In this document: piece by piece, positions 45,455 to 57,610 of the stretch
Position numbering within the stretch: position 1 is the first letter of the stretch
How the letters are laid out: each line of letters starts with the position of its first letter
Source: Lonicera japonica
Lineage: Eukaryota; Streptophyta; Magnoliopsida; Dipsacales; Caprifoliaceae
Assembly: GCA_021464415.1 (NCBI GenBank)
Contig: CM038469.1
Span: forward strand, 27,645,736 to 27,709,735
Direction: 5' to 3'
Length of the DNA stretch: 64,000 bases
Program-made: the position numbers and the translations under genes
The notes under the pieces: generated by a model
Told to the model about the DNA's origin: nothing
What the model saw: the letters and a program-made list of their open reading frames with translations, nothing else
Databases searched by the model: none

Positions 45455-48400
45455 TGTAATACCTTGTTCATTCAATTCACCGCGTTGATTCTCATTCGTT
45501 CATTTACTTTGCTTCGAGTGGCGAAATCTTGAATTAAGAAGGTTCGTAGCATTCTAGCGCATCGTTCCAATCATATTAGTACATTTACACTCATGTGAGT
45601 GTTCATTTAGTGATTCGGGTGGTCCAAATAGGTTTCGGGTTAGAAATCATAAGTTTTGGCATTACGCGATTTCTTTGTTTATAGCCAACTTTGGAATAGC
45701 ATAACTTCATCTCATATCCGATTTGGGTTTTCGTTTATTCCTACTTCTAGGTTTTATACCATTCTATAACTTTTGTATTTTGACCGAAGTCCAATTCACA
45801 CTCCTCGTTGGTCAAAACAAGGTCCGAAGTAGGCCCATCGCAAAAATATGTTCATTCGGTAACTTGTGGCAGATCGCTGTCTTCGGACAATTTCTGGGAA
45901 TTATCTGTCCACAATTTGAGGAAACTTCCTCTTAGGAAGTTGTATAGCTTCGAATTATCTTTCCATGGACATAAAGAACACCCCAATCCGAGTTCCGAGC
46001 AAGGAGTTATGACCAAAATATGAACAATGGTTAGTGCAGTCAAAACCAACTCTTGGACAGAATGCTTCTGGGATCGATCCCAGAAACCTAGGATCGGTCC
46101 CAGACCCCTGTGTGTCAAATTTTAACCTTTTTAACCCATTTTTTCACCACTTGTTAACACCAAACACCACCACTCGACCCACACACCACACCACCACCCC
46201 AAGAGAGTTCTAGAGAGGGAAAGTGAGTGATTCTTATGGGTTTTGATGATTTATTCATCATAAACCAAGATTTGAGCCCTAATTCTACACCTATATCACT
46301 ATTTATCATCTTCTTCCTCTCTCATACACCATTAGAGCTTGGAGGCAAGCTAGGGTTTCGTGGTTCGGAGTCTATGCATCCTCAACTTTGAGATTTGGCT
46401 TCTCTAAGGTGGGAACACTAATACCAAAGCTCCTTTTCACATTATTACTTGTTGCATTAGAACTTTCATCATCAATTGGGGATTTCCTTCAAAACCCTAG
46501 GTTGTATGCATGTTCATGGGGTTGGGCTTGGTAAATCATCGATTAATGATATATATTAATGGGGTCTTGCATCTATTTCATGTTTTAAGCATATAATCAT
46601 TGTTTTCACTCATATACTTAATGTTTTGTGAAGAACCCATCTCATACGGATATATTGAACCTAGAAATTGGGGTTTTTGGGTGTTGTATATAAATGATGG
46701 ATGATTTTGGATTATTATTAATAGAAATACACATATATACCGCTAGATACGGTCGTAGAGCATTATTTATGGCATGTGTAGTGAGAACCCACTACGGCGG
46801 GGTGATGCGTCATAACGTACAGGTCTAGTGCCTTGTGTGGAAGGTGCTAGGCACGAGTAACGATAGTAGAACCCCGATACTCTTTAAGAACACATAAAAC
46901 ATAGTTATTATGGCATGAATTGCCTTGATCATGAATATAAACATCTAGGTGAGTTGTATTAATATGCCGGTTGAACTAGGGACACGCCAATCAATATTGG
47001 GCTTAATAATATAGCTAGAGAATCATCATAAAGCACTTACGGCTCTAGATTGTTACACATGAACGTAATGAGTTATATGGCACTAATGATGAACTAGTTG
47101 GCCTTCTTATGTGAATATCTAGGGGACGATAAATATATGGAGTATAAGCGTGATGAAGACGCTTGTAGAAATGATTAACGATGATGTTAATGATGACAAA
47201 TGGATAGTGGGCTATTATATTATATATATGCTTGTTGATTAACCATATGTGTGATGTACGATTGATGATTAATGATATATACATTGTTAAGGAATGGATA
47301 TGATATATTCGTGTTATTGACGCGATCACACATATGGGCTAGATATGATTGACCGAGCATCGGGTAACTCCCGGTGACTCGAAGACGGGCTGCCTAATTG
47401 CCGCCCCTGGGTGAAATTCGCTAAACCGTGCAGGAAAAAATAAAGTCGGTGACTCTGCCGGTGGTTGTGGTTGCCCACAAAGGAAATCCCATTCTGTGTA
47501 TCTTGCCTTCTCGTTGAACTATGTGTTCTGGGCTATAGTGTTTCCCCGGCTAGTAGAGTAGGTCCCATGTGCCATTACTTACCCAAATGGTGAGTCCCCT
47601 CGTGAAAGCTTATATGGGTGTTCTCCTCATTAACTATTCGGAGTGTTGTTCCCGAAAAAGTGACCGTCGCGTGGGTATCTCCGAATGACTTTCTTGGAGA
47701 ACCAAGTCCCTGAGTCGCCACCCACCTGGAGGAGACATGGAAAAGAACTTCTGATCCTTCGGGACTCGCTGGATTCGTTGTTCTGGGCCTGGGCAGACCG
47801 AGGGGTGAAACCGAGGCATTATATAAAAGATATGATACAAATCGATGTGATGTGATTGTATATCATTATTGTTATTATTATTGTATCATATCTATATTGT
47901 TTTATATATATAATGCCTCGGGTGTGATGTGAATGCTATTAGATGATTAGACAGATCATAATGTATTAACTCGTGAAGTGGAAAGCAGTAATAGCTATTG
48001 CACCTTAGAATGTGGTATAAGAGCGCGAGGACACTAGTCAGTGGCATAGGTGATTACCCGGATCATAATGAATATAATGTATTAACAATCAAGTGGTAAT
48101 TATGGCTAAAATAATAGCTTGATAGAAGGATAGCTTAACGGGACGCTTAGATTGGATAAGTTAGCAATGAAGCCTATTACTAGGCCAAGTATGGGATCGA
48201 TAATGTACTAACAATAAAGAGAAAGTAAAGAATACTTGGCCTATAGTATATCTCTCGATAGTATGGAAGATAGGTGGAACGGTGTTGACACACACACACC
48301 CTAGATGGGATCCTTCTAACATGATGAGTCTTAGGAAGCTAGTGTTCCAATGAAATAACCTTAGACAGACTACCCATGTGTGATATAGGAGAACGTGAGG

Positions 48401-49080
48401 CAATTGTCATGGGAGGTTAGAGCTACGATTGGTTAAATCGGGTAGATAATTTCCGGATGACTAGGATAGGATTCTTAATGTGGTTAGCATGTACGTGTGT
48501 GCGTGAGGTGCATTGCACTACACGGTTTTCAAACTACTGCATTAACGTAAAAACAAGTATTTTCTATACAAAACCTATATTTTTCCCACTGAGCCCGGAT
48601 TTGGCTCATCCCGTATTCTAACAGTTTTGCAGGGTCTCACTTTTGGGATGATGCGTGTGGGATACGACTATAGGAAGCCTCTGATGTCTGTTAATCATTC
48701 TAGTCCTTGGACCAAGGACTAAGCTATATATATAATCTTTATAGATTATTTATAAATGAACTTTATATTAACATTTGACTTTGATTTTAGGTATGTAAAC
48801 CATGTACTGTATTGAGTTGACAAAGAGTTTTTAGACGTGGAATGGTTTTCAAAGTGTTGGTTATGATTTTCATTTGTATGAAAATGATTTCAAACCGTAC
48901 AGGTTGAATTATTGTTTAAACGAACTCTACATGCCTAAATTTTATCAAATACCCTTTTATTTTAAGAAAAGTTTTTAATTAATTGAGATTTCTATATTTC
49001 AAACCCGTTGTCGCGCACGGCACCCATGATTAACCGGGTCTTGGATGTGAAAATCTCAGAACGGGATTCGGGGCGTCACA
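45455..49080 (+). repeat. 3' LTR of gypsy derivative (3626 bases)
   Basis: Starts TGTAATACC and ends GGGGCGTCACA. Colinear with the solo LTR at 11544-19992. Contains a perfect 20-base palindrome 46066-46085 around GGGATCGATCCC and a partial second copy at 46088-46103. Non-coding. Confidence 0.85.
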
Positions 49081-49301
49081 ATCCTTAATCTTGATCTTCA
49101 TGGATAACATTATGATGAGATTGATCTTCCTTGACTTGTCCAAAGCTTGTAGATGAATGATCTCGGTTTGGATTAATCGATTTTAGTCCACACATGATGA
49201 TCATTGAAATGTGGCTATAATTACTTCAACACACATATTAAAATACACATTATTGATTTGTTGTTATTATCAAAATAAGATTAAGACCTTCTAGGTCAAC
49301 A
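49081..49301 (-). repeat. Sirevirus 3' LTR fragment, minus strand
   Basis: Matches the start of the LTR at 51994-52214. The remaining ~1.27 kb is missing because the gypsy derivative ends here at 49080. Confidence 0.8.
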
Positions 49302-50722
49302 ATCTTCCCCTTTTTTATGATGACAATAAATTAATGTGTGTTTTCAATAATGAGCATAAATAGCATATGAATAAATGATATATACCCCCCTCAATTTATG
49401 CATAGATAAAATAAATGACAATTGAAAGCATTTCAAATATTTGATCTCAAATAAAGAAAACAAGTATTAATGTTAAAGGCATAAAGCATTTAAAGTCTTA
49501 CCAACATTGATCACCACCAACAAACATTTTCTCCCCCTATAGTAACATCAAAATGGGATCAAGGCCACGGAGAGGAAATGGTAGCCACCATGTGTGCTTC
49601 ATCGATAAGGCAAAGATTTGTATGCCCTTCGATATCGGATTCGTCTTCTTTCCGATTTGGTTGAATGTCCTTTGAGAACATCTTTCAATCTCTTGTACAA
49701 TTCTTCCTTATTTGCTCTCTTCTCATTTCTTCTAACTGGACAATTTGACTTGTAGTATCCCAGTTCATGACAATGGAAGCATTTCATTTTCTCATTATCA
49801 ACTTTAGGATGAGTTGATCCATCATTGAAGTTTTTTTAGGATGATAGATAGTTGTTGATCTTCCCTTGAGAGTACTTCTTCTTAGCTAGAAATTTCTCAA
49901 ATTTTCCAGAGAGAAGTGCCATGTCTCCTTCTCCTTTTGTTCATTTTTCTTCATTTGGCTTTAAAGCAAATATTGTCAATGGATTTGCTTTCTCTCCCCC
50001 TTCTTCTCTTTGCAACTCCTTATCATGGATTTTGAGAGAACCCAATAGCTCATCCATGCTAAGAGTTTTAAGGTTTTTAGCTTCTTGAATTACCGTCACC
50101 TTAGGCCTCCATATCTGTGGAAGAATTCTAAGATTTTTTTTAATCTTCTCTTCATTTGAATATACCTTGCCAAAAAAGTCTAAAGCATTAGTGAGAATAG
50201 AAAATATACTATACATGGAAGCAAGTGATTCGTTAGGCTCCATCTTAAATAACTCATAATCATGGACAAGTATATTAATATTATCCTCCTTGACTTGAGA
50301 GGTTCCTTCATGGGCAACCTTAAGTTTGTCCTAAATCTCTTTTGCGGTTTTGCAACTAGAGATTTTGTTGTACTCATCCATAGTCAATGCACAATGTAAA
50401 GAATTTAAAGCTCTAGCATTTAATTAAATTTTTTTAATATCAATCTCATTGTATTTGGATATTGACTTAGGAATAAGATTTCCCCTTTCGTCGATTTTTG
50501 TAATCTCATAAGGTCCAACAAGTGTAACCTTTCATTGTTCAAAATCATTAGCTTGTAAAAATGTACACATTCTATTTTTCCAATGGCTATAGTTTTTGCC
50601 ATCAAACAATGGTGGCCTATAAATAGAAGCACCTTCAGAAAGGTCGGTTCCTTGATAATAAGACATGATCGAGGACTCTAAGATTGTGAAATCAAAACAA
50701 GAGTACACCCTCTGATACCAAT
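49302..50722 (-). mobile_element. Interior of gag-only Sirevirus derivative
   Basis: A polypurine tract (AAAAAAGGGGAAGAT on the minus strand, 49302-49316) and a primer site ATTGGTATCAG (50711-50722) border an interior of only 1.42 kb. It contains gag and then jumps to 3'-terminal sequence, with protease, integrase, RT, RNase H and the third ORF all absent. Confidence 0.8.
49590..50668 (-). pseudogene. gag: Sirevirus gag, minus strand, decayed
   Basis: ATG at about 50668 (MSYYQGTDLSEGA..RPPLFDGK). Conserved segments include NSLHCALTMDEYNKISSCKT (about 50340-50400), HDYELFKMEPNESLASMYS and NLKTLSMDELLGSLKIHDKE (49941-50243). A CX2CX4HX4C zinc knuckle (MKCFHCHELGYYKSNC) lies at 49735-49787. In-frame stops near 50545 and several frameshifts. 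The start keeps ATG where the plus-strand copy has ATA. Confidence 0.85.
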
Positions 50723-52214
50723 TGTTGGTTGGATTTTAACCATAAAGGGGGGGGTGAATAGGGTTTTAAAAATTTAATGAGGAATTAAAAGCTTTTCTAA
50801 AAAAGTTTAAGCAAAAAAAATTTACTAAACAAATATATCAAGGAAATAATCAATACAAGCAATTAATCAAACAAATCTCAAAGCACACAATAATAGATAT
50901 AGCAAGTAAATGAAGAGCTTGAGTTAGAAAGATTTAACCAATCGAATGCCAAGACTTTTTGTCCACATGGTTCGGTTTGTTAGACTCTAGTCCGCACTCG
51001 GTTAATTCCCCAAGGATTTCCTCTAATTCCAATCTTCTTTTGGGTGAAAATCAAACCTTTACAACTGTTATTGTCTCACACACTCTTACAAATATTGCTT
51101 TACCACAATATTCCCACAAGAATCCCTCTTGCTGATTTGTGAGATTTACCTCTCACAAACACTAAACAAGAATATACCTTCTTGTTATCCTATGAGATTT
51201 ACCTCTCACAATTGAATACAGATTATTTGGTGATTCACACAAATTAACAACTCTCAAGTGTTTAAAGAATACAATTGAAGCTCACACTAGAGTTACTTGT
51301 TTGATCAAGATTTATAGCTCAATAAGAATGATTGATCAAAAATAATTTCTTGAATCTTTTGATATTGAATATAGATGAAGAATAGAGTATGAGAGTGATT
51401 CAAGGTGTTCAAAATATGTCTTAGATAGTGTATACATAGTCCCAAAAGTGATATAGCCGTTTTTTAGGTTTGGTAGAAGTTTGGTACCAAAACTGGTAAA
51501 AAATCAAAATCCAACGGCTATATTCTGGGCCATCAGTCGACTGAATGGGCCTTAGTCAACTGAGCATAAGCCATCAGTCGACTGATGGACCAGACTGTCC
51601 ATCAGGCCATAAGACCAAAAATCCCAATTTTTGCACTTTTGCATATAAACTCCAAAATCAATTCTAATGCTTTAGGGACCTTAAAAATAAGTTTATAAGA
51701 CACATATTTTTGGGAAAACTCAAAATATGATCATTTGAATTTAATATGAATTTATTTCAAAACCGGTTTTTGCAATAATGATGTTTTGAAATGATTTTGA
51801 TTCAAACTTGGTTTTGATCAATTTAAGAATGTTGTAATAATGTATGTGAGCTATAGTAATCATCAAATAAAAAACTTTACAAATAATCCTAAGCACTCAC
51901 TCAAATGTCAAATAGACGAGTCTTTGAATGCTTCGATTTGTTTCTTCAATTTGATCCTCACTTGAAGTTCTTGCCATGAAGCTTTTGCATATGATCTTTG
52001 ATCTTGATCTTTATGGATAACATTGTGATAAGATTGATCTTCCTTGACTTGTCCAAAGCTTATAGAGGAATTATCTCGGTTTGGATTGATCGGTTTTGGT
52101 CTACGTATGATGATCATTGAAATGTGGCTATAATTACTTCAACACACATTTTAAAATATACATGATTGATTTATTGTTATTATCAAAATAAGATTAAGAC
52201 CTTCTAGGTCAACA
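50723..52214 (-). repeat. 5' LTR of minus-strand Sirevirus derivative
   Basis: About 1492 bases, starting TGTTGACCTAGAAGG at 52214 and ending CCAACCAACA at 50723. Three CAGTCGACTG palindromes at 51533-51588. Homologous to 8014-9366. Confidence 0.85.
51533..51588. promoter_or_regulatory. CAGTCGACTG palindromes in minus-strand Sirevirus LTR
   Basis: TCAGTCGACTGA at 51533-51544 and 51574-51585 (the latter in a perfect 18-base palindrome 51571-51588), with the degenerate TTAGTCAACTGA at 51552-51563. Same arrangement as 8585-8637. Confidence 0.6.
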
Positions 52215-52215
52215 A

Positions 52216-53680
52216 AAACTACCTCCCACTAAATATTAAAAGTATGATGGAAGGCCTATGGGATAAGACATCCAAACAGTAAACATATATGTTTATCTAT
52301 AGTATACATAAACACATACAAATAATGATTAGACAATATATATAGTTCTTAAATGATATATATATATATATACGATTTATATATTGTCTATAATAAATAC
52401 TACAATTGCAAGAATAATATCAATTATAAATAATTAGCCAATTAAACTAAGAATGCATAACTAACAAAGCACTTTGACACAACTATGTAGTGCAAGGGAG
52501 TGGAACAATGAAGCAAATAAAATTACACATATTGACTTTCACTTGATACTTACAGAAGGCCCGATGACAAACAAGGTATGAGCAAAACTCAGATTATCAA
52601 AACTTGCACGTAATTATATACATTGACCAACGTGTGCACAATTTAACGTAGATAATAGATTGCTATGGCTATATGCTGACTAATGATCACTGCTTGTTGG
52701 ATCACCAAATGTGTATTTCAGTGGTATTGTCGTCATATGCTTGGGTAAGCATCGGAACTTCATAAATACAATAGTTTTACATTGCCCAAATAAAAATTAT
52801 AACATACCTTGTACTAAATATAATGCATCATGATTCTTAATATCACAGACGTATGTATGTATGGGTAAAGAAGCCAGAATACACTCGCTAATATATAAAA
52901 TGCTTCTAAGGTGTTTACATTTGGTCAAGTAAATCTCCGTGCCAATAACGCATACAAATAAGGTCCATTTTAGTCTATTATACATAGACTTAAACGATCT
53001 GTAGTGGTATCACCTCAATCCATATATAAAGGCACGTTCATTGACGGGTAATAAGTTTTTCCAATAAGTAAAGATTATGGTAAATACTAGCTTTGCAACT
53101 GACATTAGATACATGACACTGTGCAATCTGATTTATTGACAAAAATAAATAAATTAATATGATGCATAGCACTCTACACTCCAACAATTTTTCAATAATG
53201 TTAAAACAGAAAGACCAGCAATACTAGAAAGGCGAACAATTGGAAGAATAAGTTTTCATAATCCACAAGAAGGTGAAAAAGAATGGGAACCATCAATTCC
53301 CAAGCAAATGGCAATAGAGTGGTTAGTGGAAAATAACTTGGCAAATGAGTTACTATCATATCCAAACTACCCACAACAAAACTCCGAAAGGTAAAAACTG
53401 ACAAAAAAAATTATAATTTTTCTCTTAAAAGATAATAAAGTCATTTTTTTACTTATCCCAATTTCAAACTTGTAAATGAATAGTGTTGATTATGGAGTCG
53501 CTGTCATGTACTATATGAGGGAGATAGCATTAAGTTGGCCTTTGAAAAAAAGATTTAGACAGAACACCTCCATGGAAATGCAATCGCATTTGCTTAAGAT
53601 GTTTACAATGGCGAAAACAAGCACCAACCCAAGCACACTGCTAAATACCATCTAGTTTGTCAATATTAATTGAATTTTAT
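52216..53680 (+). pseudogene. Ulp1 (C48) peptidase-like C-terminal part, catalytic residues lost
   Basis: Plus-strand segments look like exons of a Ulp1-type cysteine peptidase, which removes SUMO in active family members. The region VHFSLLYIDLND..WYHLNPY (about 52963-53030) corresponds to the H-W..VLDI..W.YDSL part: His is kept (52966-52968) but the Asp position is Asn, with a TAG between. An exon-like stretch with AG and GT borders (about 53210-53391) encodes EWEPSIPKQMAIEWLVENN. NSVDYGVAVMYYMREIALSW (about 53480-53540) corresponds to the catalytic D-C-G motif, with Tyr in place of Cys. Family assignment is by pattern only. Confidence 0.45.
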
Positions 53681-53808
53681 GAAATTATATAATGAGGTAT
53701 GATAATTATAATAAATAAAGTGTATAAGGATACACTTAGAGATGTGTGTCTACACAACCGCTAGTCACCTATTTAGGATTTTTATATTTTGAATTTCAAA
53801 GGCATATT

Positions 53809-53905
53809 GGCCGTTAATATTATAGTTATGCGCTTTTAGAGAATAACTCTTTGGATAGACAAGTAACCAGTCTTTAAATCTTTTAATATTAATAATAAAA
53901 AAATA
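53809..53905. repeat. Repeat copy related to the hAT insertion site
   Basis: Matches 54181-54204 plus 57611-57678, i.e. the hAT target with the element removed. The following sequence (53911-53990, with TATGTGTGCAATTACTATTT) recurs at about 61592-61680, so this belongs to a dispersed AT-rich repeat. Confidence 0.6.
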
Positions 53906-54559
53906 TTTTTTTATGTGTGCAATTACTATTTAGAAATAAGTAAATCAATTGACATATGTCACCATATAAACGAAAAACAATTGACACTTAGGGCTCAATC
54001 ACGTCAAAACAATTCAAACAAGCAGAACGTAATCAATATTAAATAAGTATATAAGTCATACTACAAAATATAAACATCATATTTCACAAATAATTAATAA
54101 ATAGACATTAAAAATAAGTTACTTCGAAATATTATCATTGATATCACTTTAAGATATATTAAGTGCTTTTACGGAAAATAGGCCTCTAGTATTATAAACA
54201 TGCAATCAATATTTTAAGGCGCGAGGTGGGTTTGAGGTATTTAGCCTAGGCAAGGCGAGGCGTAAGCCTAATTTTTTTGAAAAAAAAAATCCAAAAAAAT
54301 TACAAAACTATCATAATAATGATAATCATTACTAAAAGTGCAAATAACATTACAAATATAATAACAATCTCAAATCATCACACCAAAATAAAAAACAATA
54401 AATTTATTACATAATTAAAGTACTACATCACCATAAAATCATCACATAACAAATAATTAAACACTTAAACTAGTGCATCACCATGCACCATAAAGTCATT
54501 AGATAAAGACACTAATAATATTATTATGCTAATGGATCAAAGCCATAAAGGATCATCTA

Positions 54560-56978
54560 TATTTAGTGCCTTGAAATATGGATCATATCCAGTCGCAGCT
54601 CCATCATCACCATCACCATCATTAGTAATTCGTTGATCTTCCTCTTCACTTTCTTCTTCATCCAAATCTTCATCCAACAATTGCATTCCTTTTTTCTAGA
54701 ATTAATATATGATAGGCAAACATTAGTGAATAATTATAAAGGAATATAAATTATTATATAAATAATGAGTAATGACACTAACCTAATGCGTCTCTCTTTC
54801 CCTTTTGTCCTTCACGCCCATGTGCAAAATTACAACCATCCCTTCCACTACCATACATATCTATCGTAGTCAACCCCGATATTCCACTATCGTTAGACAC
54901 ATCTTCATCAACAATCCATTCATCATCGAATGGCAAATCATCAATAATTAATGGATCTTATTTTCTTTAAGTACCTTTTTTTGTCTACCTCAATTACAAT
55001 CTTCTATTATACAATGTATAAACCAATTTATTGAACTTCATGGTAGATAAACAGTTTCTTTTCTTCGTACGTATCTAAAATATTTTTTATAATTTAACAA
55101 CATTACTTAATTATTAATAAATTATTTTGTATATATTCGTAATCAAAGTATGGATCTAATAGATACCTGATTAAATATACTTCAATTATACTCACAAGCT
55201 GAAGCTGAACATGTGAGATTCAAAATCTTAACCGCGAAGCTTGTTAGTCCTGGTGTTTCATCTTCATATTGAAGCCACCAATCAACTATATAAAATTAAA
55301 ACTTAATTTTAATGTAAGACTATAGTATAGAATAAATAAATAAATAAATAACAATAAAATTTTAAATAAATTTTATATACCAACACTACGCTTTTTACAT
55401 GTACTTTTTGCCGCTGCAAAGCTGAATAATCATTTTCTAAATCAAAAAGGCATCCATTTGTAAATCAACTTTTTTTTTATCTTGTGGGTTGGAAAAACAT
55501 TTTGCCAAGCAAATGAGCAAACCCAACTTTATTTTGGGATGAGTCCAAATAACTTCATCATATTAGTAATGGGGATTAAGAAAATATGCAGTGGCAGGCA
55601 AGTGGCGATGCATTTGAAATGCCCACTTGTCATCAATGATACTCAGTGCCATCCTCAACACACTAATAAGAAGTTTTGTCGTTTTTAGTGCATAATTAGC
55701 CAAGCTCCCCCAAAAGTTTCGATCCCTCAAAACTATGTCTTTCGCTTTTTTTCCTTTTTTATTTTTGGCCTAAATACATCTTCCCCATTCAGTAGAAGTG
55801 AACATTCGCTCCAACGATTTTCTTGAAATAGACATACTTTCCAATGTCAAATAAGCTGCAGCAAATCTCATGGCCACGGGCAAACAAGTTCTCTATTAGT
55901 ATACTTTATCATTAATTCCAACACCCATTAATTATTATATATAAAGTGACTCACCTACAATTAAATAGTAAATTATATAATAAGTAAATGTAAATATTGT
56001 TAACACTTAAATAAATAGTAAATTATTAGTATACCTTCTTTGATTTTATCTATATAGGCATTTTTGTGAAGTGGTAAATCTCCAATTTTCTCAAACATCA
56101 AATCTATGCAATGGGCCCCACATGGTATCCACCAAAGACGTGGCCTCTTCGCCATTAATAACTTTTCAGCCGCCTTGTAATTATGAGGCTTGGCAGTCAC
56201 CACTTGAATTACAAAATCATCTCCAACTTCCATCACAGCATCGTCAAGAAGTTTACAAAACATCTTTACATCTTTAATTGTGTCAAATGCATCAACCAAT
56301 CTAAAAAAACTGTGCCATATGGATTGTTGAAAAAAAAAATTATCAATTGTCTCCTTCGCATATCCTTCCACTTATCCGATAATATTAATACCCACATTTG
56401 TGATCATGTTTTCTTTACTTCGTCAACAATAGTTTGTGTGGTCTTCACCTCTTCGTCTAATATTCACTTGAAAAGTTCATGAGAAGTAAGTGGTTTAAAA
56501 CCATGGCTAAAGTTCCCAATCGAGCAACACATACTAATAAACGATGGATTATTTGCCACTTTAAAATAAATGCCGTTCGTAAAGAAAAATCTACCAAAAT
56601 CTAACTTAGTTTGATTAATAGCTTCATTCTCACTTCCTGGTTTTGAGTATGGTTCACCATCACCATCCACATCCACCACAAACCTATCCATTGGACCCAT
56701 AACTTCTCTTTGTGAAACACTACCACCACTTAAACCTCCTAACTATGGATTTTGCCTTTGATAGTATGAACCATTATCAATAATTTCTTCCCGATTTTTT
56801 TGTTTATCTATTCTTGATTTTTCGCCCTTTTTCAAATACTCTTTAATTTTATTATAATTATCCATCCTTTAATTTGTTTTTGGTAAAAGTTACAAATAAT
56901 AGACTTATATGACTTTCCGTCCATCTCTTCAATCATTTCCACACAATATTTCCAAGCCGGGTGCTTTCTATTACTCAT
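54560..56978 (-). pseudogene. hAT transposase (BED finger, DUF659), broken
   Basis: An ATG at 56978 starts MSNRKHPAWKYCVEMIEEMD with C..C of a BED-type zinc finger (...IICNFYQKQIKG). The DUF659 region follows: GPMDRFVVDVDG and NGIYFKVANNPSFISMC (56464-56700), SDKWKD near 56380, then a second segment with VTAKPHNYKAAEKLLM and IPCGAHCIDLMFEKIGDLP (56000-56371). A Glu/Asp-rich C-terminus is readable at 54600-54690. Stops and shifts separate the pieces and most of the C-terminal dimerisation region is not recognisable. In active elements this enzyme cuts and pastes the transposon. Confidence 0.8.
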
Positions 56979-57187
56979 CGGAATAGTTCACTATGAATTT
57001 ACAAACTAAAATTTAATACATCTACAATAAACTTTAATCATATACAAAAATCAAATAATATCCATATATACTAATATATATCACATATAGAAGGCAAATA
57101 CTTATATAATTAAATTTAATTCTTCATATGTAGTAGCCAAATCACCAAAAAGAAAATTGAAAAGAAGTATTTATGGCTTGGATTTCA

Positions 57188-57240
57188 AACTTGAAAGAAA
57201 AAGAAGAAGAAGAAGAAGAAGAAGAAAGAAGAAGAAAGAA
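57188..57240. repeat. (GAA)n microsatellite
   Basis: Nine or more AAG/GAA triplets with two interruptions, inside the hAT element. Confidence 0.9.
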
Positions 57241-57610
57241 GTATATAGATAAGAAATGCCAAAATACTTGCAAAGAGAGAAGAAAAATAATCTATTTAGG
57301 ATTTTAGGGCTTGGAATGAAGAAGAAAGATGTTGATCATAATTCTCTACTGCAACTCTCTCCCTCTCTGTCATGTGCAACTCTCAACCTATCTGTCGATC
57401 GTTGCTATTCTGTTTGCGAGCTAGGGTTTAATTCTTATTACTTAAAAAAAATTCAAAACTATGTAGTTTCAATAAGTAAATGCCTCAAACGCCTCACACA
57501 CGCCTTATAAATCAATCAAAAATGCATGACTCGGAGCGTTTTTCCCACACGTCACCTAGAGTTGTGCCTCAAGGTGTGCTCCTCAAACGCCTCTTAAAAC
57601 ACTACATGCA

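Larger units (their letters stand above)
43730..49080 (+). mobile_element. Gypsy deletion derivative or LARD with ~3.6-kb LTR
   Basis: The end of a 5' LTR (43730-43912) matches 48898-49080 in the 3' LTR. A Met-tRNA primer site TGGTATCAGAG (43916-43926) follows it. A purine tract AAGGAGGGGGGA (45442-45453), preceded by GAGGACAAAATTG typical of gypsy ends, adjoins the 3' LTR at 45455. The interior is only about 1.54 kb and encodes no gag or pol that I can see. The 5' LTR lost its first ~3.4 kb. Whether it is a true LARD family or a single deletion cannot be decided from one copy. Confidence 0.75.
54205..57602 (-). mobile_element. hAT transposon, degenerate
   Basis: Borders ...ATATTTTAAGGCGCGAGG (left) and GCCTCTTAAAACACT (right) form imperfect inverted ends with GGCGCG/GCC-rich subterminal repeats. 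Flanks AACATGCA (54197-54204) and TACATGCA (57603-57610) agree at seven of eight bases. The empty-site paralogue at 53809 confirms the borders. A DUF659-type hAT transposase gene lies inside on the minus strand. Confidence 0.8.
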
